Part shown: positions 31,597-42,587 of the stretch, piece after piece
How positions within the stretch are numbered: the first letter of the stretch is position 1
Layout of the letters: every line of letters begins with the position of its first letter
Assembly: GCA_007570785.1 (NCBI GenBank)
Contig: ML661799.1
Location: 1,525,598-1,589,597 of the forward strand
DNA: 64,000 nt
From: Antilocapra americana
Taxonomy: Eukaryota > Chordata > Mammalia > Artiodactyla > Antilocapridae
Direction: 5' to 3'
Notes under the pieces: model-generated
Databases searched by the model: none
What the model saw: only the letters and a program-made list of their open reading frames with translations
What the model was told of the DNA's origin: nothing
Position numbers and translations under genes: made by a program

Positions 31597-33239
31597 GATA
31601 CAAAATTTAGGTTAAATTCACACTTTTTCTGCATATTGTCATCATAAAGTTGAGTTTCCATTTAAGTCTGTTCATAAAAAAAGGCAAAGAACTTTCCTCT
31701 AAATATTGACTAGTTTAAGAATTCTAAAGACTTGTCACCATGAGACCATTAATATTTATTATAGGAGACAACATGTGTTGAAATGTTTGCTGTAGAAAAT
31801 TGTTCACTTAAAGTAGCTAAGCTGTGTTTATCAAAGAAGGTTGAATTTTCTCACCAGCCTTGCTATAATTAATCCACCAACAATGACCTCACTGGTCTTG
31901 TTATAACTCAACCAGTGAAAAAGACTAGGCAGAATCTCTTAAAATTAGGAACATGATGAAAGGCATTCCTTCCCTCCCCCAAAAAAAGGGTTATTTTGAA
32001 AGTAAAATAAATATGTGGTTCTAACAGATTAACTTCAAAATGCCATGCAGAATCTCAATTTTCCACAATAGAGGAATTCTCTTATAAGGAGGCTTAATGA
32101 GACTCTGCTCGAAGATTTTACTCCCTCTCTAATACTAATATGTGAGCACATCTTCAGGTCACCAGCGTATATTTCTAGAGGCCTAGCCCCTGCTCATGCC
32201 TCTTGCTTCACTCCAAGTCTGAGAAAAATAGAGAACATGCAACTTCTCCTCAAGCCACTAGCCAGAGTCCTCATTACCCTCCCTGGAGCTCAGCCCCTTG
32301 AAAGGTGCTGGAAAGCCGGCAGGCAGGCTGCAGCTTTGAGGAACTCCAGGGAAAGCCCAGCCCACAGCCTCCTGAACCAGCATCAGCAAACAGGGAAGCA
32401 ATTTGCTTTTTAAGGCGTTTTTTTCCCTCCCCATCAGGATCAGAGGAGTGGTGCTGGCTGTTGCTGAAAGCCTTGGGGGTTAGACACAAACAATAACAGA
32501 ATGACTGTTGGAAAAGACAAATATAGTATTATTATGCCAGGCATCTCTAGAGGGGAACCGGCTAGATGGCCCCAGCAGAGCTGCCAGAAAACCACGTGGT
32601 GGTATCCATCCAGGCCTCCCAGGCCAGCCCTCCACACGTACCCCAAGAAGTTCTGCTGAAGGCACAAAGGAGACTCACAATGAGGATGGGTTTCGAATCA
32701 TCAGTTGCTCAACTGAAAATAGTTAAGACTATTCTCGATTTCTGGGCAAGGCTAAATTGAGAACCAGCTAGGTACCAGGAAGGCACCAGATCCTCACGGA
32801 CTCTCGGATGCTGAAGGACATCAAAACATTCAGTGGGAGCACCCAGCTCCTGATGAACACCTCCAGGGGGAGGGGGAGCAACTTCTTCCTGCTCCCCTCT
32901 GCTTTCCCCTCCTTTCTGTGTTTGACCTTTCCAGCTTCTCTTTTTCTTCCTCTCAACCCACTCCTCCCCACCCTTCTCCCCAACACCCAGCGTGCTGCCT
33001 CTCCATCTCCTCTACCTGGAAGAGGTGAGGAGGAATAGATCCTGGACCTGAAATAGGTCCTCTACCTACTGACCCAAGGCTTCGCAAGTTCACAGAAGGA
33101 GTTCCTCACAAACTCAGGAGACAGACCTGCTAGTGAGAGGGACCAACACTAAGAGGAGTCCCAGGACAGAGCCAGGGGATCACTTTTCTCAGCCTGTCCT
33201 GAGGGGCAGGACTGTACCTCTACTCTGTTGGGAAAGCTA
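31597..33239. other. Unique stretch
   Basis: No repeat recognised. The antisense and sense frames at 32274-33038 (60-76 codons) overlap and carry no known motif. Confidence 0.45.
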
Positions 33240-33462
33240 CGAGGTACCATGTCAAGAACACAGGCTTTATATCAGAGAGACTGAATTTGAGTATTTACTA
33301 GCTGTGTGATCCTGGGCAATTCACTCCACTTCCTTGGACCTCAGTTACTTTACCTATAAAAGTGGGAATAACAATAGCTATCCCAGAGTTGTTGTAAGCA
33401 TTCAAAGATTTAATGTTGATAAAGTGTCTTGCCCATGACTGATGATCAATAAAGTGAGTCCC
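33240..33462 (+). mobile_element. MIR SINE, near complete
   Basis: 'AACACAGGCTTTATATCAGAGAGACTGAATTTGAG', 'TTACTAGCTGTGTGATCCTGGGCAATTCACTCC', 'CTATAAAAGTGGGAATAACAATAGC' and a tail ending 'GATGATCAATAAA' match sense MIR throughout. Confidence 0.9.
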
Positions 33463-34339
33463 ATCCCTCTTCCTACTCTCTCGTTCTGTAAGCCAGGAGA
33501 GTGGCTTCCTGGTTATTCGTGGCTTCTTTAGAGAAATAGCACAGGAGACTGTGTCTGGGTCCATCCATGTTACACCCCACTCCCTGCCCAGATCAAGGGT
33601 AAGTCAGGCCTCTGCTGGGCCAGGTCAGGAGCTTGTAGTTAAGGATCCAATGCAACCAGATGCTGAGAGCACCCACATATGAAGGAAACAGAGTCCTACA
33701 TGGCTCACATGTTCAGTAAGGTCTCCCAGAGCCTGTTAACAACTGATTTCATTTTACCACCCTTTTTTAGCCCTCAAGAAGCTGATGTTCAGACAGCTGC
33801 CTCTAGACCCACAAGACGACCCCTGCCCTGGGTACCACTGCCCAGAGTCTATCCTGAAATAAGCCTGCTCCTCCAGTCATGAGAGTCAACTAGGGCTCCC
33901 CATCCAGAAGAGGTCTTTCCCCTGGCACCCAGGCACGCATACCTCCATATAGTCATACCATTGGATATTTTCCAAGGGTCTCCCCGGTGCCCCCTGTATC
34001 CTTGAGAAAATATAGGATATGGAAAAATCTGTAACTGTGCACTCAAAAGATTTTCTAGAATAAAAGCCACAATAATAACCAGTAATGTTACAGCACTTTG
34101 AAGTTTCTGCAGAACTTTTGCCCGTTTAAACCCCGTCAAACAGGGCTGACTGCTGCAATGAATGATGCCAAAATTTTCACAGCTTAACATAATGAAATAA
34201 TTTCCTGTTCTCATCACAGATCAATGCAAGTGGGCAGAAAGGAGAAAAACTCTATCCCACATAGACATTGGGGATCCAAGCTCCTTTCATCCTGTGGCAT
34301 TGCTACAGAATCCCCAAATCCTTCACTTTAGTGCTCAGA
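33463..34339. other. Unique stretch
   Basis: No repeat recognised. A 122-codon antisense frame at 33849-34217 has no known motif. Confidence 0.4.
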
Positions 34340-34500
34340 CAGGGAAGGTTTCCATGGGCCAGGACTGCAAGTGAGGGGCATCAGTTCCACCTACTCTCAT
34401 TGGCCAGAACTTAATCACACTGACCACCTAATTCCAAAGGAGGCTGAGTGCTTGAGGGGAAGGGGACAGAATTTGGTGAAGAGCACTGCACTTCCATTGC
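34340..34500. mobile_element. Ancient repeat fragment (unnamed)
   Basis: 'CACCTACTCTCATTGGCCAGAACTTAATCACACTGACCACC', then 'AAAGGAGGCTGAGTG' and 'TTTGGTGAAGAGCACTGC', follow the end of a common old mammalian element that has 'CATTGGCCAGAACTCAGTCACATGGCC'. I cannot name the family. Confidence 0.4.
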
Positions 34501-34514
34501 TCCAAAGCCACAAG

Positions 34515-34660
34515 ACAAAGACCTTTTCCTCAGAACATAAAATGAGGTTCAGAATGATTGACACACTCAAGTAAAGGACAGTGGACATATTACTATTAGT
34601 AAATGTACAGAAGCAAGATTTGAATCCAAGTCTTCTAATTCTAGTTCATTCTTTATCTCA
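34515..34660 (-). mobile_element. MIR fragment
   Basis: Antisense MIR: 'AAAATGAGGTTCAGAATGATTGACACACTCAAG' and 'AAGCAAGATTTGAATCCAAGTCTTCTAATTC'. Confidence 0.65.
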
Positions 34661-34910
34661 TGGAGAATTTCTCCCTCCCCAGTTGCTGAGCAATTACTGC
34701 ATCTTAAGAAAGACCCAGGTCCTACCCACCCCCCCTCCTTTTCTCCTTAATATTTGAGAAACCAGAGGGAAACATTACTACACATCTTTTCTCAATCAAC
34801 TCTTCCACCTTCCACACCATGGAAGTGGGACTGAGCCCTCCTCTAGGGGCTCAGCCATGAAAATAAAGACACCTTGGCACACCTATATCTTTGGTCTTGA
34901 GTAAGGAAAC

Positions 34911-35128
34911 GGGGGCTTCCCAGATGGCTCTGTGGTAAAGAATTTACCTGCCAACAAACAAGTCGCAGGTTCAATCCCTGGGTCAGGAAGATCCCTTGGA
35001 GGAGGAAATGGCAACCCACTCCAGTATTCTTTAGGGAAAAATTCCCTGGACAGAGGAGCCTGGTGGCCTACAGTCCACAGGGTTGCAAAGAGTCGAACCC
35101 AACTGAGCATCAGAGCACACACGCACAC
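34911..35128 (+). mobile_element. Bov-tA SINE
   Basis: Head 'GGGGGCTTCCCAGATGGCTCTGTGGTAAAG', B box GGTTCAATCCC, body with a disrupted 'CTCCAGTATTCTTTAGGG', and tail to 'CAACTGAGCATCAGAGC'. The TSD AAGGAAAC is at 34903-34910 and 35129-35136. Confidence 0.95.
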
Positions 35129-35136
35129 AAGGAAAC

Positions 35137-35300
35137 ACAGTCCTTGACTTGGAGGAGTTCACAATCTAATGAGAGAGACAGAAATGGAAGAAACAGCTGG
35201 AACTGGACATGATCAGACAAGAACAGAGCTCTCTAAAAAGAGCTACAGGAACACAGATGAGCAAGAAGTTTATCTTCTCAGGCAGTCAGAGAGCAGGAAC
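35137..35300 (-). mobile_element. L2-like repeat fragment, antisense
   Basis: 'CAGTCCTTGACTTGGAGGAGTTCACAATCTAATGAGAGAGACAGA' matches the antisense 'CCCTGCCCTCATGGAGCTTACAGTCTAGTGG' block of the L2-like family seen at 39.4 kb. Confidence 0.5.
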
Positions 35301-35589
35301 ATGTGTCCTGGGTCACAAGTCAGGGAGGCCCCGAAGCCAGAGAGGAGCATGTGAACAGACATGAGCAGGAGAAAGGAGATGCCCAGGGGAGTCTTCCACA
35401 GGAGACAAGGAAATCCAATCCCATGTGGCTGTGGAAGGTCCCTCTTCCCTTCCTCTTCTGGGGCCCCAGGAAGATGGATTCATGATCTGGACAGAGTTCT
35501 AAGATTTTTATGCCATAAGACCAAAGGGCAGGGTTTCCACCTAGGTCAAGGTTGTTACCTACCTGTAGTAGAATTAGCTGTCGTTTGCA

Positions 35590-35740
35590 CAGCACTCTGC
35601 TACTTAGAGGCACTTTTCACACATGAGCTCCTTTCACTCCTCATTTTGCAGACAAGGAAAACAAATCTCAGAGTTCGGCAGCAGGGCTAGAACTCAAGCC
35701 CAGATCCTGTTCTCTAAAACTCAGACATTTCCACTAGGGC
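35590..35740 (-). mobile_element. MIR-like fragment
   Basis: 'CTCATTTTGCAGACAAGGAAAACAAATCTCAGAG' and 'GCAGGGCTAGAACTCAAGCCCAGATCCTG' follow the antisense MIR order. Confidence 0.6.
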
Positions 35741-36754
35741 TTTTTCAGTCATTGGCAGAAAGGAGCATGATGGGAAGGGACACTTCAGGAGTTTTTTTCC
35801 GTGTCCCTGTCAGGGTCTTCTCTAAAATGGATAGTAGTAGATAACTTACAGCACTTTCTTTTTCTTTCCTCTTTTCACACAAGGAGTTGAGAGCTAATTC
35901 TTAGCATCTGTTCCTAGGGGACCCCAACCTGAGGACTAAAGAGACCTCCCCTGATTCTGGAGCATTCCTACCTTCCCCATTCCCAGGTTGCCTGTAGTTC
36001 TCTCCAGGAAGCCACCAGAAGACAGAAGAAGGGGCAGGAGCAGAGACAGATGCAGACAACACAGAGAGTGCACTCTTCTCCGGCCTGTGAACCTCACAAG
36101 TCCATGTGGGACCCAGAAGGCACTGGGGCAATAGCCACCTTCTCCACAGCATCACCTCACCTTCTTCCACCGTGGCACCAGGCCCTGTTCCGTTCTTCCT
36201 TTCAACCTAGAATTGGATCGAGAGAGCAAAGAGCAAAGATGACATTTGCAGTGAGGTTCTCTGACCTCTCTGTAGGGTGGCCAGAGGGGAGGTGTCCTTT
36301 CTGGAACTGACCAGGGTTCCTTCTCTCCTGCCAGAGAACACCCAGTAGGAGGGAACACTGGGGCCCAAGAGAACTCACTGCTCCTCCCAGAAGACCTTGG
36401 GGACTGCTAGTTACAACCTGGGGAACAGATTCTTCCAAAAGTAAGTAGATGCCCCAGAGTAGAGGCTACTCTTCACCTGCTATTCACCCAAAGGAGCAGG
36501 CATATTTCTCAAGTCAAGAAAAGGGGAACGTAGTCTACTCAAAGGATCTTTTTCTGATGTATTATATTTGTTCATATGCAAATCCCTATAAAGACATGCA
36601 AATTAAGTCACATGGGAGTTATGCCTTTATTGAATAGAGAAGAATGTGGTGGCCACAACTGAAGAGGGAGACTTTGGGACAGGGCTATTTAGAGAGAACT
36701 TTGTAAAGGAAGGGATCTAGGACCCTCTTAACTGTATTAAAAAAAATCCCATCC
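35741..36754. other. Unique stretch
   Basis: No repeat recognised. Frames on both strands at 35901-36438 have no known motif. Confidence 0.45.
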
Positions 36755-36940
36755 ACTGTGTGCCTCCATTGTTGTGTTTATCACATTGTATTTTAAAACA
36801 ATTTCCCATTTGTTTTTTGTATGTATCAGTAGTTCTTTGAAGCCAAAGCCTGCACACTAGTTATCTTTGAATCCCCTGTGTCTGGTGCTAGGCCTTAGAG
36901 GAGTCCCATAAATATTTGTTGAGTGATTCATCTGTGAACT
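36755..36940 (+). mobile_element. L2-type LINE 3' end
   Basis: 'TCTTTGAAGCCAAAGCC', 'TTATCTTTGAATCCCCTGTGTCTGGTGCTAGGCC' and 'AATATTTGTTGAGTG' match the sense 3' end of ancient L2-type elements. Confidence 0.7.
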
Positions 36941-37266
36941 GGGAGACTGTGGGTTATGCCCACCAGGAAGTCAATGATTTCTAAACTTAAAAGTCTGCGT
37001 TCTTTCATTTTTCTTATTTACTTAATTTCAAAGCAAAATTTCTTTAAAAAAAAAAAAAAAAGCTCTCTCTGTTGAACCACAGAGAAAGGGATTTGTCCAA
37101 GGCTAAGTATAGTGGTAGTAATGAAAGCAAGATCAAGGTCCAGCATTAAGGGGAGATGAATGCTGCACAAGAAAAATTGCTGGGCTTCCTGCAAAAACTC
37201 TTAAGAAAAACTAAGTTAAAAGAGTGCAACTAAGCCTCAGGCTATAGAAATTCCAAGAGCTACTGA
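36941..37266. other. Unique stretch with poly-A
   Basis: An A-run of about 16 lies at 37046-37061. Nothing else is recognised. Confidence 0.5.
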
Positions 37267-37744
37267 ATTCAATGCAGTTCAGCCTCTTAGTCACATTCAA
37301 CTCTTTGAGATCCTGTGGACTGCCGGTCTCCAGGCTTCCCTGTCCATCACCATCTCCTGGAGCTTGCTCAAACTCATGTCCATCAAGTCGATAATGCCAT
37401 CCAACCATCTCATCCTCTCGTCCCCTTCTCCTCCTGCCTTCAATCTTTCCCAGCATCAGAGTCTTTTCTAATGAGTCAGTTCTTCGCCTCAGATGGCCAA
37501 AGTATTGGAACTTCAGTCCTTTTAATGAACATTCAGGACTGATTTCCCCTAGGATTGACTGGTTGGATCTCCCTGCAGTCCAAAGGGCTCTCAAGAATCT
37601 TCTCTGCCACCACAATTCAAAAGCATCAATTCTTCGGTGCTCAGCTTTCTTTATAGTCCAAGTCTCACATCCATACATGACTACTGGGGGGAAAAAAAAC
37701 CATTCAATACATAGCCAAGAAACCAGTCTGAGAGTGAGAGTCAA
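37211..37744 (-). pseudogene. BovB ORF2 C-terminal relic, open 177 codons
   Basis: The frame reads the BovB C-terminal domain: VVMYGCETWTIKKAEHRRID, FELWWQRRFLRALWT, SNQSILGEISPECS, QYFGHLRRR, DSLEKTLMLGKIEG. It is still free of stops across the whole 425-bp fragment, which suggests a fairly young insertion or chance survival. It lacks the endonuclease and RT domains, so it is not functional. Confidence 0.9.
37277..37701 (-). mobile_element. BovB LINE, truncated insertion with ORF
   Basis: Antisense BovB 3' end, 425 bp, from 'GTTCAGCCTCTTAGTCACATTC' to 'CATCCATACATGACTACTGGGGGGAAAAAA'. The TSD is ATTCAATGCA (37267-37276) and ATTCAATACA (37702-37711), one mismatch. The 5' truncation falls at the same A-run where the L1-BovB junction lies near 27.9 kb. 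Confidence 0.93.
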
Positions 37745-38005
37745 GAAAGCAGATGGTTGATCCCAGAAGATCTAGCAATAAAATGCTAAGAAGAATTTCT
37801 ATTAAAAGAGTCCATGGAAATTCATCACAGGAATCTTTTATAGGTGCAGCCCATCAGGCTGTGACACCTACCTCCAGGGCATCTCACAGGTGACACAGAT
37901 AGAGGGAGAGACCATCGCAGCTGCCTGTTTGTTACTGTAGGGAGCTTTCAGAAACTTTTTGGCATGTTTCTCAAAACTCACTTCTTCACATGTTTGTCCC
38001 CTGCT
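37712..38005. other. Unique stretch
   Basis: No recognised element between BovB and the next SINE. Confidence 0.5.
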
Positions 38006-38019
38006 AAATGCAGGGAGAG

Positions 38020-38225
38020 CTTCCCTGGTGGCTCAGCAGTAAAAAAAAATTCCAGTGCCTGAGATGCGTGTTCGATATCCAGGTAGGGAAGATTCCCTGG
38101 AAAAGGAAATGGCAACCCACAGCAGTATTCTTGCCTGGAGAATCCCAGGGACCGAGGAGCTGGCGGGCTACAGTCCATGGGGTTGCACAGAGTCAAACAC
38201 GATTTAGTGACTAAACAAAACAACC
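38020..38225 (+). mobile_element. Bov-tA SINE
   Basis: Head 'CTTCCCTGGTGGCTCAGCAGTAAA' with an A-run in the anticodon-like part, a decayed B box, and a full body to 'GATTTAGTGACTAAAC'. The 14-bp TSD is AAATGCAGGGAGAG (38006-38019) and AAATACAGGGAGAG (38226-38239), one mismatch. Confidence 0.95.
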
Positions 38226-38239
38226 AAATACAGGGAGAG

Positions 38240-38869
38240 GGACTCCCACACAAGAGGTGGTGACCTGAGGAAGTTAAGAAGGATGTTAGCACCATCTGGG
38301 AAAATAAGGAACATAGCCAGTTCCCTTTACGTTTGCAGGAATAAACATACCTTCCTCACTAGGGAGCTCAGCAACACACTCATCAAGCACTTTCTGTGTA
38401 ACAGACATAGTGGAGACAGCCATGTAGTAGTTATCAAGGCTTCAGTAACTGAAAACATGAGAAGCTGACTTCTTTCTCATGTGACAGCTCAGGAGAATGT
38501 TCAGGTTCACCCCCGTCATGTGGCAGCCTCCAAGGTCACCACACCATCATCATCAAGGTGGCAAAGGGGGAAGTACTCTCACTCTCTGGGCCTGAATGAC
38601 ACATTCCAATGGGAAGGAGACAGCCTCTCCTAGCTGCCAGAGAGGCAGAGAGAAGCAGGAAGATGAGAAGCCCCCTCCAGCTGTCCTCACCATCTGCCAG
38701 CCCTGCTAATGGACACTGGGTCATGATGGAGCAACCACCCTCTCCAGGCTGGATCCTGGGCTCAGTCCTCCTCAGCTGCCAGTCATCCCCCTTCACTGCA
38801 GTTCCCAAAGCACCTGCAGAGCTGGGGTTCATTGCCCACCCCAAATCACTCTGTCACTTACTAAATCAG
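38240..38869. other. Mostly unique stretch
   Basis: 38430-38540 ('CTGACTTCTTTCTCATGTGACAGCTCAGGAGAATG', 'GTGGCAGCCTCCAAGGTCACC') looks like part of an ancient repeat that I cannot name. A 189-codon sense frame at 38609-39178 begins here and runs into the L2-like copy; it has no known motif. Confidence 0.4.
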
Positions 38870-39335
38870 CATGGATTGATCAATTTCATATTCCATACCA
38901 GGCCTGGGGTAGGTACTGGGGACACAGTGCTGCATGAACCATGCATGGCTGAGGTCTCCAAGGAACTTATATTCCTCTGTACTGGGGACAAACAAGAAAA
39001 AGTAAGCCAGTCATTAAACACATGCTTTCCTAGAACAGTAAGAGTTTTACAGGAAATAAAACAGAGTCAAGTGAGTGAAAGGTCTAGGGTCAGAGGGCTA
39101 CTTTGGATAGAGAGGTCAGAGAAGCCCTTTCAGAGCCCAAAGAGGCAAGGAAGAACAGCCATATGGATAGCAGAGTAAGTTGTACTGGGCAGAAAGCCCC
39201 AAGGCCATTGTCAGGAATGGGCTTGCCATGCCTGAGGACCTACAGGAAGGTCAGTATGGTTGGTGCCCTGTGGGAAGGTAAATGGCCTGAGCTGAGATCA
39301 GAGAGGTCAGTGGGGCCATATGACACAGGATGCGT
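38870..39335 (-). mobile_element. L2-like repeat, antisense
   Basis: 'CCAGGCCTGGGGTAGGTACTGGGGACACAGTGCTGCATGAACC', 'CAAGGAACTTATATTCC', 'GAGAGGTCAGAGAAGCCC' and 'GCAAGGAAGAACAGCCATATGG' follow the same order as the next copy at 39340. The family name is not certain. Confidence 0.5.
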
Positions 39336-39339
39336 AATA

Positions 39340-39548
39340 GCAAGAGGTCATTCAATTACTCAGTAAGTGTTTACTGAGCATCCATGCACCTGCAGACCGA
39401 AGACACCACAGCGAAGATGTGGATCCCTGCCCTTGTAGAGCCCACACATGCCAGGGGAGACATAAAGCCAACAGACAAATGGACAACATCACATCAGATA
39501 ATAAGAGCTCTGAACACAATGGAGCAGTATTCCAGAGTAAATAGATGA
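39340..39548 (-). mobile_element. L2-like repeat, part 1 (interrupted copy)
   Basis: 'CAATTACTCAGTAAGTGTTTACTGAGCATCC' and 'GGATCCCTGCCCTTGTAGAGCCCACACATGCC' start a second copy of the same family. It is split by a SINE and a palindromic insert and resumes at 40037. Confidence 0.55.
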
Positions 39549-39758
39549 GGCTGCTATCCCAGATGGCGCTAGTGGTAAAGAACTCACCTGCCAATGCAGG
39601 AGACATAAGAGACACGGGTTTGATCCCTGGGTCAGGAAGATCCCCTGGGGGAGGGGATGGAAACCCACTCCAGTGTGGCCTGGAGAATCCTGGACAGAGG
39701 AGTCTAGTGGGCTACAGTCCATTGGGTTGCAAAGAGTCGGACACAACTGAATGGCTTA
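39549..39758 (+). mobile_element. Bov-tA SINE in L2-like repeat
   Basis: Head 'GGCTGCTATCCCAGATGGCGCTAGTGG', B box GGTTTGATCCC, and body with a short deletion ('CTCCAGTGTGGCCTGGAG'). The tail ends in a CA run (39759-39770). No TSD was identified. Confidence 0.93.
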
Positions 39759-39880
39759 ATACACACACACAATTGTAGACAGGATGGGAAAGCAGGGCCC
39801 CTGGTGCAGGGAGCAGAGATCTAAGCAAGTAAAGGGATGAACTATGTAAGTGTCAAGCAGCCGGCGTCCAGAGATCTCTT

Positions 39881-40036
39881 AGGGTTGCCAGGTAAAGTAC
39901 AGGACACCCAGTTACTTTAGAAATTCAGATAAATAAATATTGCACAGGGCACACCCATACTAAAAATTCATTATTTTTCATCTGGTACTTAATGTCAACT
40001 GGGCATCCTATATCTTTATTTGCTAAAGCTGGCAAC
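39881..40036. mobile_element. Palindromic MITE-like DNA element
   Basis: The left arm begins AGGGTTGCCAGG with CAGGACACCCAGTTA. The right arm has the reverse complement order, AACTGGGCATCCT, then CTAAAGCTGGCAACT. The 156-bp palindrome resembles a common mammalian non-autonomous element whose ends read AGGGTTGCCAG...CTGGCAACCCT. The transposon superfamily is uncertain. Confidence 0.7.
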
Positions 40037-40330
40037 TATAAGACAGAGGGAACAGAAAGTGTGAAGACCCCAATGTTGGAGCAAGCTTGGCACGTTCAAA
40101 GCACAGCATGGAGGCTCCTGCGAGGCAGATGGGGGGATGTGAGGCTGGAGAGGGAGGCAGAGGCCAGAGTGTGCAGGGCTGCAGGGGCCCCGGTGAGCAG
40201 CTCAGATTTTATTCTAAGTGGAATGGGAGACCTTGTTGGATTCTGAGCAGCTGTGTAAAGGGTAGAAAGAGAAGATACAGAGTCGCTACTCTAATCATCC
40301 TCCCTCCAGATGGGGCAAACAGAGGAGGTT
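40037..40330 (-). mobile_element. L2-like repeat, part 2
   Basis: 'ACAGAGGGAACAGAAAGTGTG', 'GATGTGAGGCTGGAGAGGGAGGCAGAGGCC', 'GTGTGCAGGGC' and 'TCAGATTTTATTCTAAGTGGAATGGGAGACC' complete the copy that began at 39340. Confidence 0.55.
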
Positions 40331-41314
40331 GAAAATCAAGCTTATCCCCGGTCCCAATGTCCTACTTGTGCTATACCTGCTGGGGAGCTTGGGGAACCAC
40401 TACAGATGAGACCACCATTTTATGCACAGGGATTAGAGCCTCCTCTCCCAACCCCCTTTCTCCTTCTAATCAGTGGGGGTTAGAGGGTTAATCAGAGTGC
40501 CCAAGGTTCAGGTAACCACTACTTTCTCCTCCCTTAAGGAAAAGTGCAGTTAACACTGCAGCATACAGACCCTGTGGCAGAGCCCTGGAACCTGCTGGCC
40601 CACCCTCCATGCCACCACCTACTCCACTGCTTCCGTTAATTCAAAATGGGGCAAAGATCATCCTGAGAGCAATTTCTAATGGACAGATCCTTCTCCTCTT
40701 TTCCTGACCTGACTGCTCTTTGTCAAGTCAAGGGTGGTGACAATGGGAAAGAAGAGGCTGAGTTTCTTTGCCTCTGGCCACTGCTATTGATTCTCCCTCC
40801 TCTTGTCAGAAGCCTGGTGTGTATAGTCTAGGCTCCCAATGTTCCTGTTGTTGGCATTAATCGACAGGAAGAGTTAATACAGGCAGGTGCCAGCTGTTCC
40901 CAGGGTGCTCTGAAAGTTTCTCATGCTCAGCTTGAAAAGGAACATTTTCTGGGATTGATTCCAGACAGGTGACTCTATAAGCATCAGGATTCCAGCTGAG
41001 AAGGGACAAGGAAAGAGCTGAGACAAGGAAGTTCTTCCCTCAAAGATGTGATGGAAGGAGGTTTCTTTATGATTTCTTAAGGAGCTCTGGACCCCAGTTT
41101 CCAACAGTGGCATCTAATTCTAATTTCAGTGGTTGAATGATCCTCTACAGAGTATTGATTTAGGAATTGACGTGAGAGTCAAAGATTTACCTAGAAGGAG
41201 TTCTCCAGTGATTTGTCTCTGTAAAACATCTACTTCATCAGCTTGAATAGAAACACACCATTAAAATTTACAGTTGAACTCAAAACTTGGGGTTGGTGTG
41301 AGGTAGGGAAAAAC
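40331..41314. other. Unique stretch
   Basis: No repeat or exon recognised. Confidence 0.45.
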
Positions 41315-41515
41315 TATTGAACCAGCCACATAACCTTGGGCAATTTGCTTAACCACACTGAGCTGTAGTTTTCACATATGTAAGATGATGTAATAAATCC
41401 TGCATCTTTAGTTTATTCTGGGGATTAGCTGAGATGTCCTATGCAAAGCACCTACCCCAATGTCTGGCACAAACAGCACAATAAATAGTAGTAATTTCCT
41501 TCCCTCAGTTATGTC
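41315..41515 (+). mobile_element. MIR SINE
   Basis: 'CCTTGGGCAATTTGCTTAACCACACTGAGCTGTAG' and a tail 'CAATGTCTGGCACAAACAGCACAATAAATAGTAG' match sense MIR. Confidence 0.85.
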
Positions 41516-41809
41516 ATCTGCAATATGGGGACTATAAAGGAATAAATGTCATTAAATGTGAAACCCAATTGACTCTGGAAAGGAAAACTTAGCTGTTGCA
41601 TAGCAACCGCACGTTAGACCAGAATCAAGTAAATGAACATTAATATGCTATGCAATTAAAAACTAATAACAGCACAGAGAATACAAACTTGATAGCAATT
41701 CCAATGAAAAAGACCCAAGAGTTTTAATTAGCCACAAGCTCAGTTTGAAGCAAGAGTGGGACATAGTTACCATGAGGAGCTTATGCAATTGTAGATTACA
41801 TAATGATAA
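41516..41809. other. Unique AT-rich stretch
   Basis: Nothing recognised; AT-rich with isolated TTAAT/ATTAA words. Confidence 0.4.
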
Positions 41810-42010
41810 TAATTAACATATATTGAAATTTACTATGTCCCAAGTGATACTCTAAGTATTGTACTTTACTCATTTAATGCCACCAATGATCCTATTAGCT
41901 GCTACTTCTATCACTAATTTATAGATGGCAAAACTGAAGCAGAGAGAAGTTAAGTAAATTGCCTATGGTCACAGAGCTTATTACTAGCAGAGCCGGGTAG
42001 AAATAGCAGA
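41810..42010 (-). mobile_element. MIR SINE
   Basis: Antisense MIR: 'TTACTATGTCCCAAGTGATACTCTAAG', 'TTATAGATGGCAAAACTGAAGCAGAGAGAAGTTAAGTAAATTGCC' and 'GCAGAGCCGGGTAGAAATAG'. Confidence 0.85.
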
Positions 42011-42508
42011 ACTGTGCACACTACAGACCACATCTGGAGTTACTGGGTTAGTTCTGAGTAGCATGTCAAATACAGCCACATTGTCCCTAACCAGATGCCA
42101 CCAGCTGTTCTATGTCAACAGGTTAGGAGGGAGAGGTTAGGGATGGCATAGCTTAGAATTAAGTCACCCATCTAGACCCAGGCTCTAAAGGCCAAGCCAT
42201 GACATCACATTGCCCTTCAGATCTCTTACTGCTTATCAGGCAAGGGACCCTGTGCTTCATGGAAGGGCCTTGAGGTCTTGCCCCTGAATTATCACACCTC
42301 CTTCCCCTCTCTTCTCTCTCAGTCCATTTGACTGAGCCTCATAAGCTGATGGCTACCTGCCAATTAAAAATGATGGCACCGAAAAATGAGGCAAGCTAGA
42401 TATTCATTTGAAGTCTCATACCCTCTAAAAATTCATGCAGATTTTGCACTCTCTTTCATACTATTTCTAGGTTTATTTTTTTATAAAATTAATATTTTAG
42501 GCAACTTG
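42011..42508. other. Unique stretch
   Basis: No repeat recognised. Confidence 0.45.
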
Positions 42509-42573
42509 CCACTGAGTAAAATTAATGCTCTGAAGTGATGAACCACAGTTTTCATAGAACCCCTGGCACACTG
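42509..42573 (+). repeat. Left copy of duplication flanking a SINE
   Basis: A 65-bp segment from CCACTGAGTAAAA to CCCTGGCACACTG. It is repeated at 42792-42853 with a handful of changes and a 2-bp gap. Confidence 0.85.
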
Positions 42574-42587
42574 CTGAAAAAAATTGG

